Origin: Flavobacterium sp. AED
GTDB lineage: Bacteria; Bacteroidota; Bacteroidia; Flavobacteriales; Flavobacteriaceae
Direction: 5' to 3'
NCBI RefSeq assembly: GCF_000812945.1
Contig: NZ_JSYM01000004.1
Location: 124,001-188,000, forward strand
Length of the DNA stretch: 64,000 bases
Within the stretch, counting starts at the first letter, position 1, and every line of letters begins with the position of its first letter. Shown in pieces: positions 18,225-31,118 of this stretch. The position numbers and the translations under genes are program-made. A model generated the notes under the pieces. That model made no database searches and had not been told where the DNA came from. It was given only the letters and a program-made list of their open reading frames with translations.

Positions 18225-18584
18225 GAGTAAATGGTTTTTTAGAAATTAATATAAATGAATGCGACTTGTACTATTTTTTTATTGTTAGCTGAACTATTTT
18301 TAGTTTTACATCAAACACATCTTATAATTTGGTTAAAAATATACAATTCCATTACAAAATTTAAGTATAAAATGTGATATGTGTTTAAATTATATTGTTA
18401 TTTTATGAATTACGAAAGTCAAAAGTAAAATAAAAATATTTATTTACGTCATTTATAAATGTATTTTTTACATTTATTACTATTATGTAAGTTAAATACT
18501 TAAAAGAGTGGTGTTTCCCCCGTATTAAATACTAATTTTATTTCTGATTCATTTCACTGGTTTACAATACTGTTTTTATTTATT
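18225..18584 (-). promoter_or_regulatory. 360-nt regulatory gap between galE and the symporter gene
   Basis: This non-coding AT-rich stretch holds the AraR palindrome at 18455-18477 and, on the minus strand, a candidate -7 element TACTTTTG (18427-18420), about 200 nt before the symporter start. Unlike the other AraR sites, the operator lies upstream of the -7 by 27 nt, so it may sit at or above the -33. No coding potential or terminator was seen after galE. Confidence 0.5.
18455..18477. promoter_or_regulatory. AraR operator upstream of the symporter gene
   Basis: Perfect 9-bp inverted repeat ATAAATGTA-N5-TACATTTAT with a TTTTT centre. It is the most symmetrical of seven such sites in the window. 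Confidence 0.75.
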
Positions 18585-19604
18585 TTAGTTGCTCTTTCTG
18601 ATTTTCTGCTCCCATTTCCAAGCACTTGCCATCCCTTCTTCAAGAGTTGACTCTGTTTTCCAGCCAAGAATGTTATTCGCCTTATCTGTATTGGCATAAG
18701 CCGAAATCACATCTCCTTCTCTTCTATCAACAATCTTGTAGGGTAATTTTTGTCCACTTACTTTTTCGAAAGCTGCAATAACTTCTAAAACAGAGCTTCC
18801 TGTTCCTGTTCCAAGATTAAAAGTTTCTATTTTAGCTAAATTCTTTTTGTTAACCAATCGCTGCAAAGCAATAACATGCGCTTTTGCCAAATCGACAACG
18901 TGAATATAGTCTCGCACACAAGTCCCATCAGTTGTTGGATAATCATCCCCATAAACGGATAATTCTTTTCTCAATCCAATTCCGGTTTGGGTAATAAATG
19001 GCACTAAATTTTGGGGAGTCCCTATAGGCAATTCACCAATTTCTGTTGATGGATGAGCACCAATCGGATTAAAATAACGCAACAAAATAGCGTTTATCCC
19101 ACTTACTTTTGTAACATCTGTAATGATTTCTTCGCCAATTTGTTTGGTATTCCCGTAAGGTGACATTGCTGGTTTAACTGAGGCACTTTCATTAATCGGC
19201 ATTGTTTCGGCTTGACCATAAACAGTACAAGATGAACTGAAAATAAAATGAGATTCCGGTTTTTGTTGCAATTCCTGAAGCAAATAGATTAGCGTATTAA
19301 TGTTGTTTTCATAATACAATAACGGGTTTCCAACACTTTCACCAACTGCTTTAGAAGCTGCAAAATGAATTAGACCAGAAACATCAGAATGTCTTTTGAA
19401 AAAATCTTGAACTGATGCTTTCTCTCTCAAATCCAACTTTTCAAAAACTGGCATTATGCCTGTTATAGCAACTATTCCTTTTAAAACTTCTTCAGACGAA
19501 TTAGAAAGATTATCAATAATCACAACTTCAAAACCTTCCTTTTGTAATTCAACTACAGTATGCGAACCAATAAATCCCAATCCGCCAGTAACTAATATTT
19601 TCAT
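18585..19604 (-). CDS. galE: UDP-glucose 4-epimerase
   Basis: GalE interconverts UDP-galactose and UDP-glucose in the Leloir pathway. The 339-residue SDR protein has the NAD-binding GGLGFIGSHT at the N terminus, the SSSCTVYG substrate strand and the catalytic YGNTK (Y-x3-K) motif, then the NPIGAHPS loop. It is the last gene of the minus-strand galactose series, 88 nt after the GH36 stop. The length matches the E. coli enzyme (338). Confidence 0.96.
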   Translation of the reverse strand: MKILVTGGLGFIGSHTVVELQKEGFEVVIIDNLSNSSEEVLKGIVAITGIMPVFEKLDLREKASVQDFFKRHSDVSGLIHFAASKAVGESVGNPLLYYENNINTLIYLLQELQQKPESHFIFSSSCTVYGQAETMPINESASVKPAMSPYGNTKQIGEEIITDVTKVSGINAILLRYFNPIGAHPSTEIGELPIGTPQNLVPFITQTGIGLRKELSVYGDDYPTTDGTCVRDYIHVVDLAKAHVIALQRLVNKKNLAKIETFNLGTGTGSSVLEVIAAFEKVSGQKLPYKIVDRREGDVISAYANTDKANNILGWKTESTLEEGMASAWKWEQKIRKSN

Positions 19605-19692
19605 AATTTATTATTTATGCTATTTAAAAAACAGTAAAAATTCAGTAGATAACTTATAAATCATTTATTATCTTTTTAACTATTTGGTTGCC

Positions 19693-21915
19693 TTATTTTA
19701 CTTCGTTAATCTCTAAAACTACACTCGTTCTTTTCAAAGAAACATTTGGATTTATTCCAGCTTTCATCAAGAAATCGCCTGAGTAAACTTTATCAGAATC
19801 AATTGATGAAGTAACGCCTGGATACACGTTAATTTCTTTTACCGTATATTTTTTCTTTGGATTTAATCCGTTTAATACAACTGGTCGCTCAGTAGCAGTA
19901 ATATTAAATCTATTATTCACTAAGTAGTTAAAAACAACTGCTTTACTTTTCTCTGGATTTACATACATCAATGCTGCAATATTGTTTTCGTGAGGATTCA
20001 CTAGTCGAAACATATCGCCATGCCAAACTATATCTTTAAATGAATTGTAATTCGAAATAGCTTGTTTGCAAAATGTTTTATCATCAGGGTTTAATTTGCT
20101 TGCTACAATATCAAAACCCAATTTTCCCATACTAGCCACATCAACTCTAAATTTTAGTGGTTGTTTTCCCCAATCGGTCACGTGGTTACAGGTTGCAATC
20201 GAAGGGAAGAAATAGGAGTAATCCCATTGAACAAAAATTCTTTCCAAAGGTTCGGTGTCATCTGTTGGCCAAAATTCTGTAAAATACTTCAAAAATTCAT
20301 AATCGCCACGTCCACCGCCACCAGAACATAACATCATTGGAACTTTTGGATATTTGGCACGAATTCGTTGCAGTACTTTATACAATCCTTTGGTGTAATC
20401 TACATACAAATTAGATTGTGGCAATCCTTTTTTATTAAGGTATGCGGAATAGGCGTTATAAATAGTCGCATTACAATCCCATTTTATAAATGCTAATTCT
20501 GGATTTTTTACAAATAGATTATCTACAATTCCAAAAACAAAATCTTGAACTTCGGGATTCGACAAATCTAAAACGAGCTGATTTCTATAATAAATCTCAG
20601 GCCTTTGTGGTTGACGAATTACCCAGTCTAAATGTTTTTCGTATAATTCGCTTTTAGGATTTACCATTTCTGGTTCTATCCAAATACCAAATTTAACTCC
20701 TTCTTTTTTAGCTTCTTTTACTAAGTAGCCCAAGCCGCTTGGAAGTTTCTTTTTATTCTCCTGCCAGTCACCAAGCCCTGCATCATCATTATTTCTTGGA
20801 TATTTATTGCCAAACCATCCATCGTCTAACAAAAACATATCAACACCCAAATCTTTTGCATCTTTAAACAAGCCTTTAAGTTTATTTTCATCAAAATCAA
20901 AATAAGTGGCTTCCCAATTGTTCAATAAGGTAAGACGTTCGCCTTGACCATCAAGAAGTCTGTATTTTCTTGCCCAATCGTGAAGGTTTCTACTGGCTTC
21001 GCCTGTACCATTATTTGAAAGTGCATAAATTAAAGAAGGAGTTTTAAAAATTTCGTTTGGAGCCAATGAATATTCAGAAGCAAACGGATTGATTCCTGCA
21101 ATTAGTCTAAGATTTTTATTAGAGTCGATTTCAAATTCAAGTTTAAAATTACTACTCCAAGCTAATTGACCTAACATCACTGTTCCATCATTTTCTGAAG
21201 CTGGTTTTCCAAAAGAAACCATAAAATTAGGAGTTTGTGTAAGCATCGCTCTGGTTCCTAATTTTGTATCTAAAGATCTTATTCCCTGCACAAGCTTAGT
21301 TTCAACAGGTTGCATTTCTTTTAGATATTCTCCTTGAAAACTGGTGAGATAGAAATCTTTTCCTCCAAAAAACAAATTTGCCGAAGCGTATTTTTGTAAC
21401 AATACCGCTTTCTTCTCGTTATGTTTTATCTCAGTCCATTGCTCAATTACATTTTCTTTTGCCCAAACTTTATAAAACAAAGTCACCTCAAACGGATAAA
21501 TTGGATCTTTAAGAATAATACTGGTAATCGAACTATTAGCATCAATTTTTTCCGTTTTATGACTTACATATTTTAGTTCTAAAGAAGTATTTCCATCTGC
21601 ATGTTTGACCTGAATGGCTGGTTCAGAAAGATTCCAAGTGCCCGATGGTGTGTATGCAGAATTATAAATTCCTTGATTAGAATAATCATAATTATATCCC
21701 GCCGAAACCGTTGCAAATTCACTTGCGTTTTCAAGTGGTTTACCAAAATAAACTGTCATCAAACGATTATTATTATCTGTTTGCAACAGCATCATATTGT
21801 TATTGGTTGCAATAGGTATTGTAACTTTTTGCGCCCATAAACTGATGACACCAAACATAAAAAACAATGTAAAAACACCTTTTTTATTGAAACAGAATTT
21901 TAGTTTTTCTTTCAT
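19693..21915 (-). CDS. Secreted alpha-galactosidase, GH36
   Basis: The 740-residue enzyme would release alpha-linked galactose. I chose the ATG at 21913-21915 (MKEKLKFCFNKKGVFTLFF), which gives a signal peptide ending near SLWAQ; an ATG 7 codons upstream is possible. A beta-rich N-terminal domain (to about 330) precedes the TIM barrel. The clan GH-D nucleophile motif KWDCN has D480 and the acid/base region WPTDDT has residues 552-553. It lies 89 nt downstream of the LacZ-type GH2, in the galactose series. A GH36-like enzyme acting on beta-L-arabinopyranosides is an alternative. Confidence 0.88.
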   Translation of the reverse strand: MKEKLKFCFNKKGVFTLFFMFGVISLWAQKVTIPIATNNNMMLLQTDNNNRLMTVYFGKPLENASEFATVSAGYNYDYSNQGIYNSAYTPSGTWNLSEPAIQVKHADGNTSLELKYVSHKTEKIDANSSITSIILKDPIYPFEVTLFYKVWAKENVIEQWTEIKHNEKKAVLLQKYASANLFFGGKDFYLTSFQGEYLKEMQPVETKLVQGIRSLDTKLGTRAMLTQTPNFMVSFGKPASENDGTVMLGQLAWSSNFKLEFEIDSNKNLRLIAGINPFASEYSLAPNEIFKTPSLIYALSNNGTGEASRNLHDWARKYRLLDGQGERLTLLNNWEATYFDFDENKLKGLFKDAKDLGVDMFLLDDGWFGNKYPRNNDDAGLGDWQENKKKLPSGLGYLVKEAKKEGVKFGIWIEPEMVNPKSELYEKHLDWVIRQPQRPEIYYRNQLVLDLSNPEVQDFVFGIVDNLFVKNPELAFIKWDCNATIYNAYSAYLNKKGLPQSNLYVDYTKGLYKVLQRIRAKYPKVPMMLCSGGGGRGDYEFLKYFTEFWPTDDTEPLERIFVQWDYSYFFPSIATCNHVTDWGKQPLKFRVDVASMGKLGFDIVASKLNPDDKTFCKQAISNYNSFKDIVWHGDMFRLVNPHENNIAALMYVNPEKSKAVVFNYLVNNRFNITATERPVVLNGLNPKKKYTVKEINVYPGVTSSIDSDKVYSGDFLMKAGINPNVSLKRTSVVLEINEVK

Positions 21916-22004
21916 AATAATTAATTTTAACAGCACCTTTCTATCAGCTCAATTTATTTCACCCTTATTTATAATTGCTAAAATAGGGGCGAAATTTTAA
22001 TTTT

Positions 22005-25151
<3,147 letters not shown>

Positions 25152-25208
25152 TTAAGATCGAATTACTTTTATCTGAAGACATAAAGCTATCAGATGTTTA
25201 TAAGAGAT

Positions 25209-25253
25209 GACAAATGATTAATTCGCTATAATAAAACGCATTAACCATTTGTC
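25209..25253 (-). other. Strong intergenic hairpin directly after susD (galactose locus)
   Basis: gacaaatg-a-ttaat (25209-25222) pairs with attaa-c-catttgtc (25240-25253): 8 bp, one mismatch, 5 bp, 17-nt loop. No U-tract follows on the minus strand, so it is not a standard terminator. It could protect the 3' end of susCD mRNA or mark a processing site. Confidence 0.55.
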
Positions 25254-25297
25254 AAGTTCTTATTTAATCTTTTATTAATTAAAAGGTATAACCCAAA

Positions 25298-26815
25298 TTA
25301 CCAATTGGCATTTTGTGTCATTTTTGGATTGTTATTCAACTCACTTTCTGGAATAGGAAAGAAGTTATATTTCGCTGAGTAATTAAGATAACCGCCAACT
25401 TGACTTTCTTTAATTACTTTTTCTAAAGTACCCCATCTTCTTAAATCATACCAGTGAATCCCTTCACGAGCAAATTCAACATTTCTTTGGTGCATAATCT
25501 CATCCATCATTTGGGTTTGATTCCATCCTGTCATTGTGATAGTAGCTAACTTTGCTCTGTCTCTTATTCTTTTAACTAAAGGTATCGCTTCAGCCACTTT
25601 TCCTTGCATCGTTTTTGCTTCAGCAAGCATTAAAAGAACATCAGCATAACGCATTGCATATTCATTCAATTCTGATTTCCAATCCCCTTCATCATTATTC
25701 CACCAGTTTTGGTTTTTTCTAATCCATATAGCATTAGCTCCAAACTTTGATGCAAAATCAGAATTATAATAGGTACTACCCGGATAGTTCCAAGCCAAAG
25801 TAGCAAGAGCTCTAGGATCAAAATTATTATCAACCGTTTTTTCTTTAGTCATGGCATCCAATAATACTTTTGTAGGCAACAACTCAAACCATCCTCCAAC
25901 TTCTCCTGGCGCTAATTCTTGTGCCATAGTAGTTGCTCTAGTTCTTTCGGATGGATTTCCACCCCAAATAGTAGCACCACCTTGTCTGCTGAATTGAATT
26001 TCAAACACTGATTCTTTACTATTTTCATGTTTACCATCAAATAGTTGTGCATAATCATCCAAAAGACCAAACCCATTTGCAGATTCGTTATTTACTAGTT
26101 TAGAAAATTGCTCTTCGGCTTTTGCCCAATCTTTTAAATACAAATACGATTTCCCAAGGTAAGCAATTGCCGTATTTTTTGTTACTCGACCTTTTAAAGC
26201 TGAAGGATAGATTTCAGGTAATGGACTTGTCGCAGCTGCTTGAAAATCAGCAATTATTTGTTTCCACACTTCTTCTTCTGTTGATTTTTCTTTAAAATAA
26301 TCTGCTGATTCTTTTACTAAATCTGTAAAAATTGGAACACTTCCAAATTCATTTACCAAATTAAAATAGTTCAATCCTCTAAGAAAAGTAGCTTCAGCAA
26401 CTATTTGTGCTCTTTTTGTTTCATCAATATTCTTGATTTGAGGAGCATAATTGATTACTTGATTGGCACGAAATATACCAATATACATTGCTTTATACAT
26501 CCCGGTAGTCTCACTTGTACTAGGTGTATTTTTATAACTGGAAACGGCATAACGACCTGGAACATCATTTCTTGCAACAAAATTTTCGGTTCTGTTTTCT
26601 TTCAACTGCATCGCTTGTATTTCCCAATAACCCGCGTTATTATTATCTACTAATACATTGTAAACAGTCGCTAATCCAGACTCTAAATCCTCAGGAGTTT
26701 GCCAGAAAGAACCAGTTGTTACTTTACTAGGATTTTGTAATTCGAGGTTATCAGAGCAAGAGCTTAGCAAAACCAGTCCTCCCATAAAATATAATATTAT
26801 TAATTTCTTTTTCAT
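25298..26815 (-). CDS. SusD/RagB-family surface glycan-binding lipoprotein
   Basis: This 505-residue lipoprotein forms the lid over its SusC partner and binds oligosaccharide at the cell surface. I chose the ATG at 26813-26815 (MKKKLIILYFMGGLVLLSSC), because it yields a signal peptide with lipobox LLSSC; an in-frame ATG 11 codons upstream adds nothing. TPR-like helices include AEATFLRGLNYFNLVNEFG and AYLGKSYLYLKDWAKAEEQF, and the C-terminal WYDLRRWGTLEKV and FFPIPESELNNNP are family hallmarks. It sits 10 nt after SusC. Substrate is inferred as a galactose-containing glycan from the neighbours. Confidence 0.95.
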   Translation of the reverse strand: MKKKLIILYFMGGLVLLSSCSDNLELQNPSKVTTGSFWQTPEDLESGLATVYNVLVDNNNAGYWEIQAMQLKENRTENFVARNDVPGRYAVSSYKNTPSTSETTGMYKAMYIGIFRANQVINYAPQIKNIDETKRAQIVAEATFLRGLNYFNLVNEFGSVPIFTDLVKESADYFKEKSTEEEVWKQIIADFQAAATSPLPEIYPSALKGRVTKNTAIAYLGKSYLYLKDWAKAEEQFSKLVNNESANGFGLLDDYAQLFDGKHENSKESVFEIQFSRQGGATIWGGNPSERTRATTMAQELAPGEVGGWFELLPTKVLLDAMTKEKTVDNNFDPRALATLAWNYPGSTYYNSDFASKFGANAIWIRKNQNWWNNDEGDWKSELNEYAMRYADVLLMLAEAKTMQGKVAEAIPLVKRIRDRAKLATITMTGWNQTQMMDEIMHQRNVEFAREGIHWYDLRRWGTLEKVIKESQVGGYLNYSAKYNFFPIPESELNNNPKMTQNANW

Positions 26816-26825
26816 TTTCGTTGAT

Positions 26826-29800
26826 TTAAAAGTTAAGTTGCATACCAAAAATAATAGTCTTGCTTAATGGATACGATTTATAATCGATTCCTCTACCTCC
26901 AAGTCCATCAGCCGAAACATCTGGATTATATCCTGTGTATTTAGTAGAAGTGAAAAGATTATCACCTGCAACATAGAATCGACATTTGTCAATTGCTAAT
27001 TTTTGACTTAAGTCATTAGGAAACGTATATCCTAATTGAATCGTTTTTAATCTAAGATATGACCCATTTTCAAGGAAACGATCTGAGTAATCAGCACCAT
27101 TATCATTTGGATCATCAATATTTAATCTTGGAAAATTAGAGTTTGGATTAAAAGTAAATGAATTTAAAGTTGAACTGGCATAATTTGTATTTGCTTTTAC
27201 TGTTGCTAAGTCTGTATTATTTCCATTATATATTTCATTTCCTTGAACTCCTTGAAGAGCTAGGGTCATATCAATTCCTTTCCAATCTGCTTGAAGACGG
27301 AATCCATATTCAAAATCAGGGAAAGCACTACCTCTAAATTGTCTGTCTCCAGCATCAATTTTTCCATCTCCATTATAATCAACATATCTGATGTCACCAA
27401 TTTGAGCTCTAGGCTGAATAGGATTTCCATTTACACTATGTGCATCCAGTTCTTCTTGTGTTCTAAATAATCCGTCAGTCTTAACAAGGAAAAAAGAATA
27501 AATAGGATATCCAACTTTACTATAAGTCACTGCTGATCCATGAAATGATCCGCTAGAGCCTGCAAGAATCTGGCTTCCTGTGCTTAGTTCATCAACACGA
27601 TTTTTTACACTTGAAATATTAGAAGTTATAGAAAAATTAACTCCTCCTACCTTTTGATTGTATGTTAATCCCATCTCAAAACCTTTATTTGAAACCTTCC
27701 CTGCATTAGTGTAAGGGTCATTACTAGAACCTACTGACAATGGAATTGGCACACGTAAAAGTAAATCGGAAGTATTTTTCTGGAAGTAATCAAAAGTATA
27801 ATCTAATTTACCATTCCATAACCCTAAATCAAAACCAACATTAGCTGTTGAAGTTGACTCCCATTTTAACCCAATCGCAGGATAATCTGTTTGAATGTTT
27901 CCGATCCAAAGTGTATTTGGCTCTCCTGTACCATAGCTTATTCCTGATGTAATTGACCCCAGATACTGGTAATCTCCAATTTCTTGATTTCCTAAGATAC
28001 CATAACTAGTACGTATTTTAAATTCAGAAACAGGTAAACCTAAGTTTTTGAAAAACTGTTCTTTTCCTATTCCCCATGCTGCAGAAATGGAAGGGAAATT
28101 TCCCCATTTATTTTCTGGGCTAAAACGAGAAGAACCATCACGTCTAAAAGTTGCTGTAAGGATATATTTGTTATCATACGAATATATCGCACGTCCAAGA
28201 TAAGAAATCAATTTACTCTCAGTAGCATACCCTGATATAGCTGGTTGTTCAGCACCTGCCAAAACAAATATACCATCAGGCATACCTTGAACAGAACCTG
28301 AAATAGAACGAAAATTATTTTCATAAATAGTATGTCCTACCAATAAATTTACCGAATGCTTACCAAATTTTTTAGAATAGTTTAAAGTATTTTCTATTTG
28401 ATAGTATTGATTTAATTCACTTCCTTCCGCTAAAGTATTTTTTAAATTCTTGAAGAATCCACCCACTTCATAACGTGGTGTATAGTTATAACTTTTATGT
28501 TCTGAGGCTGTTACCCCAACATTTAATTTATACTTAAACCCATCAAAGAAACTTGCTTCTGCATAGGTATTAATCAATGCTTGGTAATAATCATTTTTAA
28601 CATCAAAAAGATTCAAAGCTGCCACTGGATTGAATATATCAGTAACCGCACCTGATGCTCCACCATATCCACCTACAGCATTTTCATTATAAATTGCAAA
28701 CCCTGGAATCATAGAAATAGCAGCTCCAAGAATATTTCTTCCTTGTCCAGGTATTCCTGGTAAATCATTTCTTTTTTCTTTGGTCAACATTACTGTTTCT
28801 CCAATTTTAAAAATACCTTTTTTGTAATCCGATTTAACTCTTAAGTTAACACGGTCATAATTAGTTTCCTTGATAACTCCTTCTTGATTAAAGTAGCTCA
28901 AAGACATATTGTATTTTAAATTATCTGAACCTCCAGAAAGCCCTAATGAATAGTTTTGTGTAGGAGCTGCTCTGAAAATTTCATTCTGCCAATTAATTCC
29001 TGCTCCAGGAACCTGAGGGTTTAAAGCAATGTCCAATGGTGCTTTTCCTGCTGCACTATATGCTGCATTACTTACCTTTGCCCATTGTTCTTGATTTAAT
29101 AAATCAAGTTTTTTAGTCACACTGGCAATTCCATAAAAAGAATCAAAACTCACTTTCATTTCTCCTTTTTTCCCGCTCTTAGTAGTAATTAAAATTACAC
29201 CATTTGCAGCTCTAGAACCATAAATTGCAGCCGCAGATGCATCTTTCAAAACTTGAATTGATTCGATGTCATTTGGGTTAAGGTTATTCATTGAGGCAAC
29301 AGCAATATCATCAACTAATATCAAAGGATTATTATTGTTTAATGATCCTGCACCTCTAATCTGAATTCTGGTTCCAGAACCAGGGGCGCCACCAGCAGAC
29401 TCTACAGTAACACCGGCAATTTTACCTTGTATTGCACTCCCTAAATTTGTATTACTTTGAGAATCTAATTGTGCTGCTTTTAATCCTCCAACAGCTCCAG
29501 TTAAATCACTTTTCTTAACAGTACCATATCCAATTACTACTACTTCATCTAAGGTATTATTCTCTTCTTTAAGTGAAACATTGATCACTTTTCTACCCGC
29601 AATAGCTTCTTCTACTTTAGTATATCCAATGTAAGAGAAAACTAGTGTAGCATTAGGGTCAGCTACATTTAATTTATAATTTCCATCGCCGTCAGTCATT
29701 GTTGCATTTGTCGTTCCTTTGACAGCTACAGAAGCCCCAATAACGGTTTGAGATGTTTTTTGATCAACAATTGACCCAGTAATAGTGTTCTGAGCCTGTA

Positions 29801-29900
29801 AACTAATACACGACGTCATAATGATTATTGACATTGTGAGTTTAGATGTTAAGAATGTTTTAATCCTTAACAGCTGATTTACTTTCTTAATGATTTTCAT
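26826..29900 (-). CDS. SusC/RagA-family TonB-dependent outer-membrane transporter
   Basis: The 1024-residue protein imports oligosaccharides through the outer membrane with energy from TonB. After a signal peptide (to about residue 36) comes a carboxypeptidase-like domain (ITGSIVDQKTSQTVIGASV, about 40-115), a TonB box region with VVVIGYGTVKKSDLTGAVG, the plug, and the 22-strand barrel ending in KTIIFGMQLNF with terminal phenylalanine. The motif LKDASAAAIYGSRAANGVILITTK is the family signature. SusD follows directly. It starts 164 nt after galT, a gap in which I found no TAnnTTTG promoter, so it may be read from the galM promoter. Confidence 0.96.
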   Translation of the reverse strand: MKIIKKVNQLLRIKTFLTSKLTMSIIIMTSCISLQAQNTITGSIVDQKTSQTVIGASVAVKGTTNATMTDGDGNYKLNVADPNATLVFSYIGYTKVEEAIAGRKVINVSLKEENNTLDEVVVIGYGTVKKSDLTGAVGGLKAAQLDSQSNTNLGSAIQGKIAGVTVESAGGAPGSGTRIQIRGAGSLNNNNPLILVDDIAVASMNNLNPNDIESIQVLKDASAAAIYGSRAANGVILITTKSGKKGEMKVSFDSFYGIASVTKKLDLLNQEQWAKVSNAAYSAAGKAPLDIALNPQVPGAGINWQNEIFRAAPTQNYSLGLSGGSDNLKYNMSLSYFNQEGVIKETNYDRVNLRVKSDYKKGIFKIGETVMLTKEKRNDLPGIPGQGRNILGAAISMIPGFAIYNENAVGGYGGASGAVTDIFNPVAALNLFDVKNDYYQALINTYAEASFFDGFKYKLNVGVTASEHKSYNYTPRYEVGGFFKNLKNTLAEGSELNQYYQIENTLNYSKKFGKHSVNLLVGHTIYENNFRSISGSVQGMPDGIFVLAGAEQPAISGYATESKLISYLGRAIYSYDNKYILTATFRRDGSSRFSPENKWGNFPSISAAWGIGKEQFFKNLGLPVSEFKIRTSYGILGNQEIGDYQYLGSITSGISYGTGEPNTLWIGNIQTDYPAIGLKWESTSTANVGFDLGLWNGKLDYTFDYFQKNTSDLLLRVPIPLSVGSSNDPYTNAGKVSNKGFEMGLTYNQKVGGVNFSITSNISSVKNRVDELSTGSQILAGSSGSFHGSAVTYSKVGYPIYSFFLVKTDGLFRTQEELDAHSVNGNPIQPRAQIGDIRYVDYNGDGKIDAGDRQFRGSAFPDFEYGFRLQADWKGIDMTLALQGVQGNEIYNGNNTDLATVKANTNYASSTLNSFTFNPNSNFPRLNIDDPNDNGADYSDRFLENGSYLRLKTIQLGYTFPNDLSQKLAIDKCRFYVAGDNLFTSTKYTGYNPDVSADGLGGRGIDYKSYPLSKTIIFGMQLNF

Positions 29901-30064
29901 AAATTCATGGTTTTAAAAATTGGTTAGTTAATAATTTTTTTGGGTGTTTATTTAATTATCCTTTTAAAAAAAACAAAAGAATAGTAGCCTTCCTTGCTAA
30001 AGAAAGAAATTGAAATTGAGCTAAAAATCAATTCATTCGGAAATTTTACTATATTCTGTGTGGT

Positions 30065-31117
30065 TTATAGGGAATGCTTATAATGAGATCCTAATAGGTT
30101 TTTTAGAATTTCAGCACTCTTTTCAGGAGTAATGTCTCGTTGTGATTCACCAAGCATTTCATATCCTACCATGAATTTTTTTACGGTTGCAGAGCGTAAT
30201 AATGGTGGATAAAAATGCATGTGAAATTGCCATTCAGGATGTAATTCTCCATCAGTTGGAGATTGATGAATTCCTGATGAGTATGGGAATGACGTTTCAA
30301 ACAAATTATCGTATTTAGTTGTCAATTGCTTTAAAGTCAAGGCGAAATCAGTGATTTCTTCTTTGGTTAAATCAGTAATTTTTCCAAAATGACGCTTGCT
30401 GATTATCATTGTTTCGTAAGGCCAAATTGCCCAAAAAGGAACCAATGCCACAAAATGATCATTCTCAATTACTATACGTTCGTTTAATTTTAATTCCTCT
30501 TGTAAATAATCTTGTAAAAGTGTACTTCCATGTTTATCAAAATATGCCTTCTGGTTATTTTGCGTTTTTTCCACTTCTGTTGGTAATGACGATTGCGCCC
30601 AAATTTGTCCATGCGGATGCGGATTGCTGCACCCCATAACACTTCCTTTGTTTTCAAAAATCTGAACGTGATTGATGTAATCAACATTACCTAAATCGGT
30701 ATATTCTTTTTGCCACGTATGAATGATATTTTCAATAGCAGCAACAGGCATTTCCGGCAGTGTAAGATTGTGTTTTGGTGAAAAACAAACCACTCTGGAA
30801 ATTCCTCTTTCTGGTTGAGCTTTGAAAAAAGTTTCGTTTTTGTCCTCTTCAAATGCAATTTCTTCCTGTTTTAAAGCTGCAAAATCATTTTCAAAGACAA
30901 AAGCATTTTCATACGCTGGATTCACTTCCCCATTCGCACGAACATTACCTGGACATAAGTAACAAGTTGGATCATATTCCGGCAAAGAATCTGAGGTAAC
31001 TGTTTCGTTTTGGCCTTGCCAAGGACGTTTAGAACGGTGAGGAGAAACCAAAACCCATTCGTTAATTAACGGATTATAACGTCTGTGCGGATCTTCGTTG
31101 ATATCAAAATTTTTCAT
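30065..31117 (-). CDS. galT: Galactose-1-phosphate uridylyltransferase
   Basis: GalT exchanges UMP between UDP-glucose and galactose-1-phosphate. The 350-residue product contains the catalytic HPHGQIW motif (in CSNPHPHGQIWAQ) where the second histidine is uridylylated, plus metal-binding residues in CYLCPGN. I chose the ATG at 31115-31117 (MKNFDINEDPHRRYNPL), 1 nt after the galK stop; an in-frame ATG 16 codons upstream would lie inside galK and is unlikely. Confidence 0.96.
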   Translation of the reverse strand: MKNFDINEDPHRRYNPLINEWVLVSPHRSKRPWQGQNETVTSDSLPEYDPTCYLCPGNVRANGEVNPAYENAFVFENDFAALKQEEIAFEEDKNETFFKAQPERGISRVVCFSPKHNLTLPEMPVAAIENIIHTWQKEYTDLGNVDYINHVQIFENKGSVMGCSNPHPHGQIWAQSSLPTEVEKTQNNQKAYFDKHGSTLLQDYLQEELKLNERIVIENDHFVALVPFWAIWPYETMIISKRHFGKITDLTKEEITDFALTLKQLTTKYDNLFETSFPYSSGIHQSPTDGELHPEWQFHMHFYPPLLRSATVKKFMVGYEMLGESQRDITPEKSAEILKNLLGSHYKHSL

Positions 31118-31118
31118 C

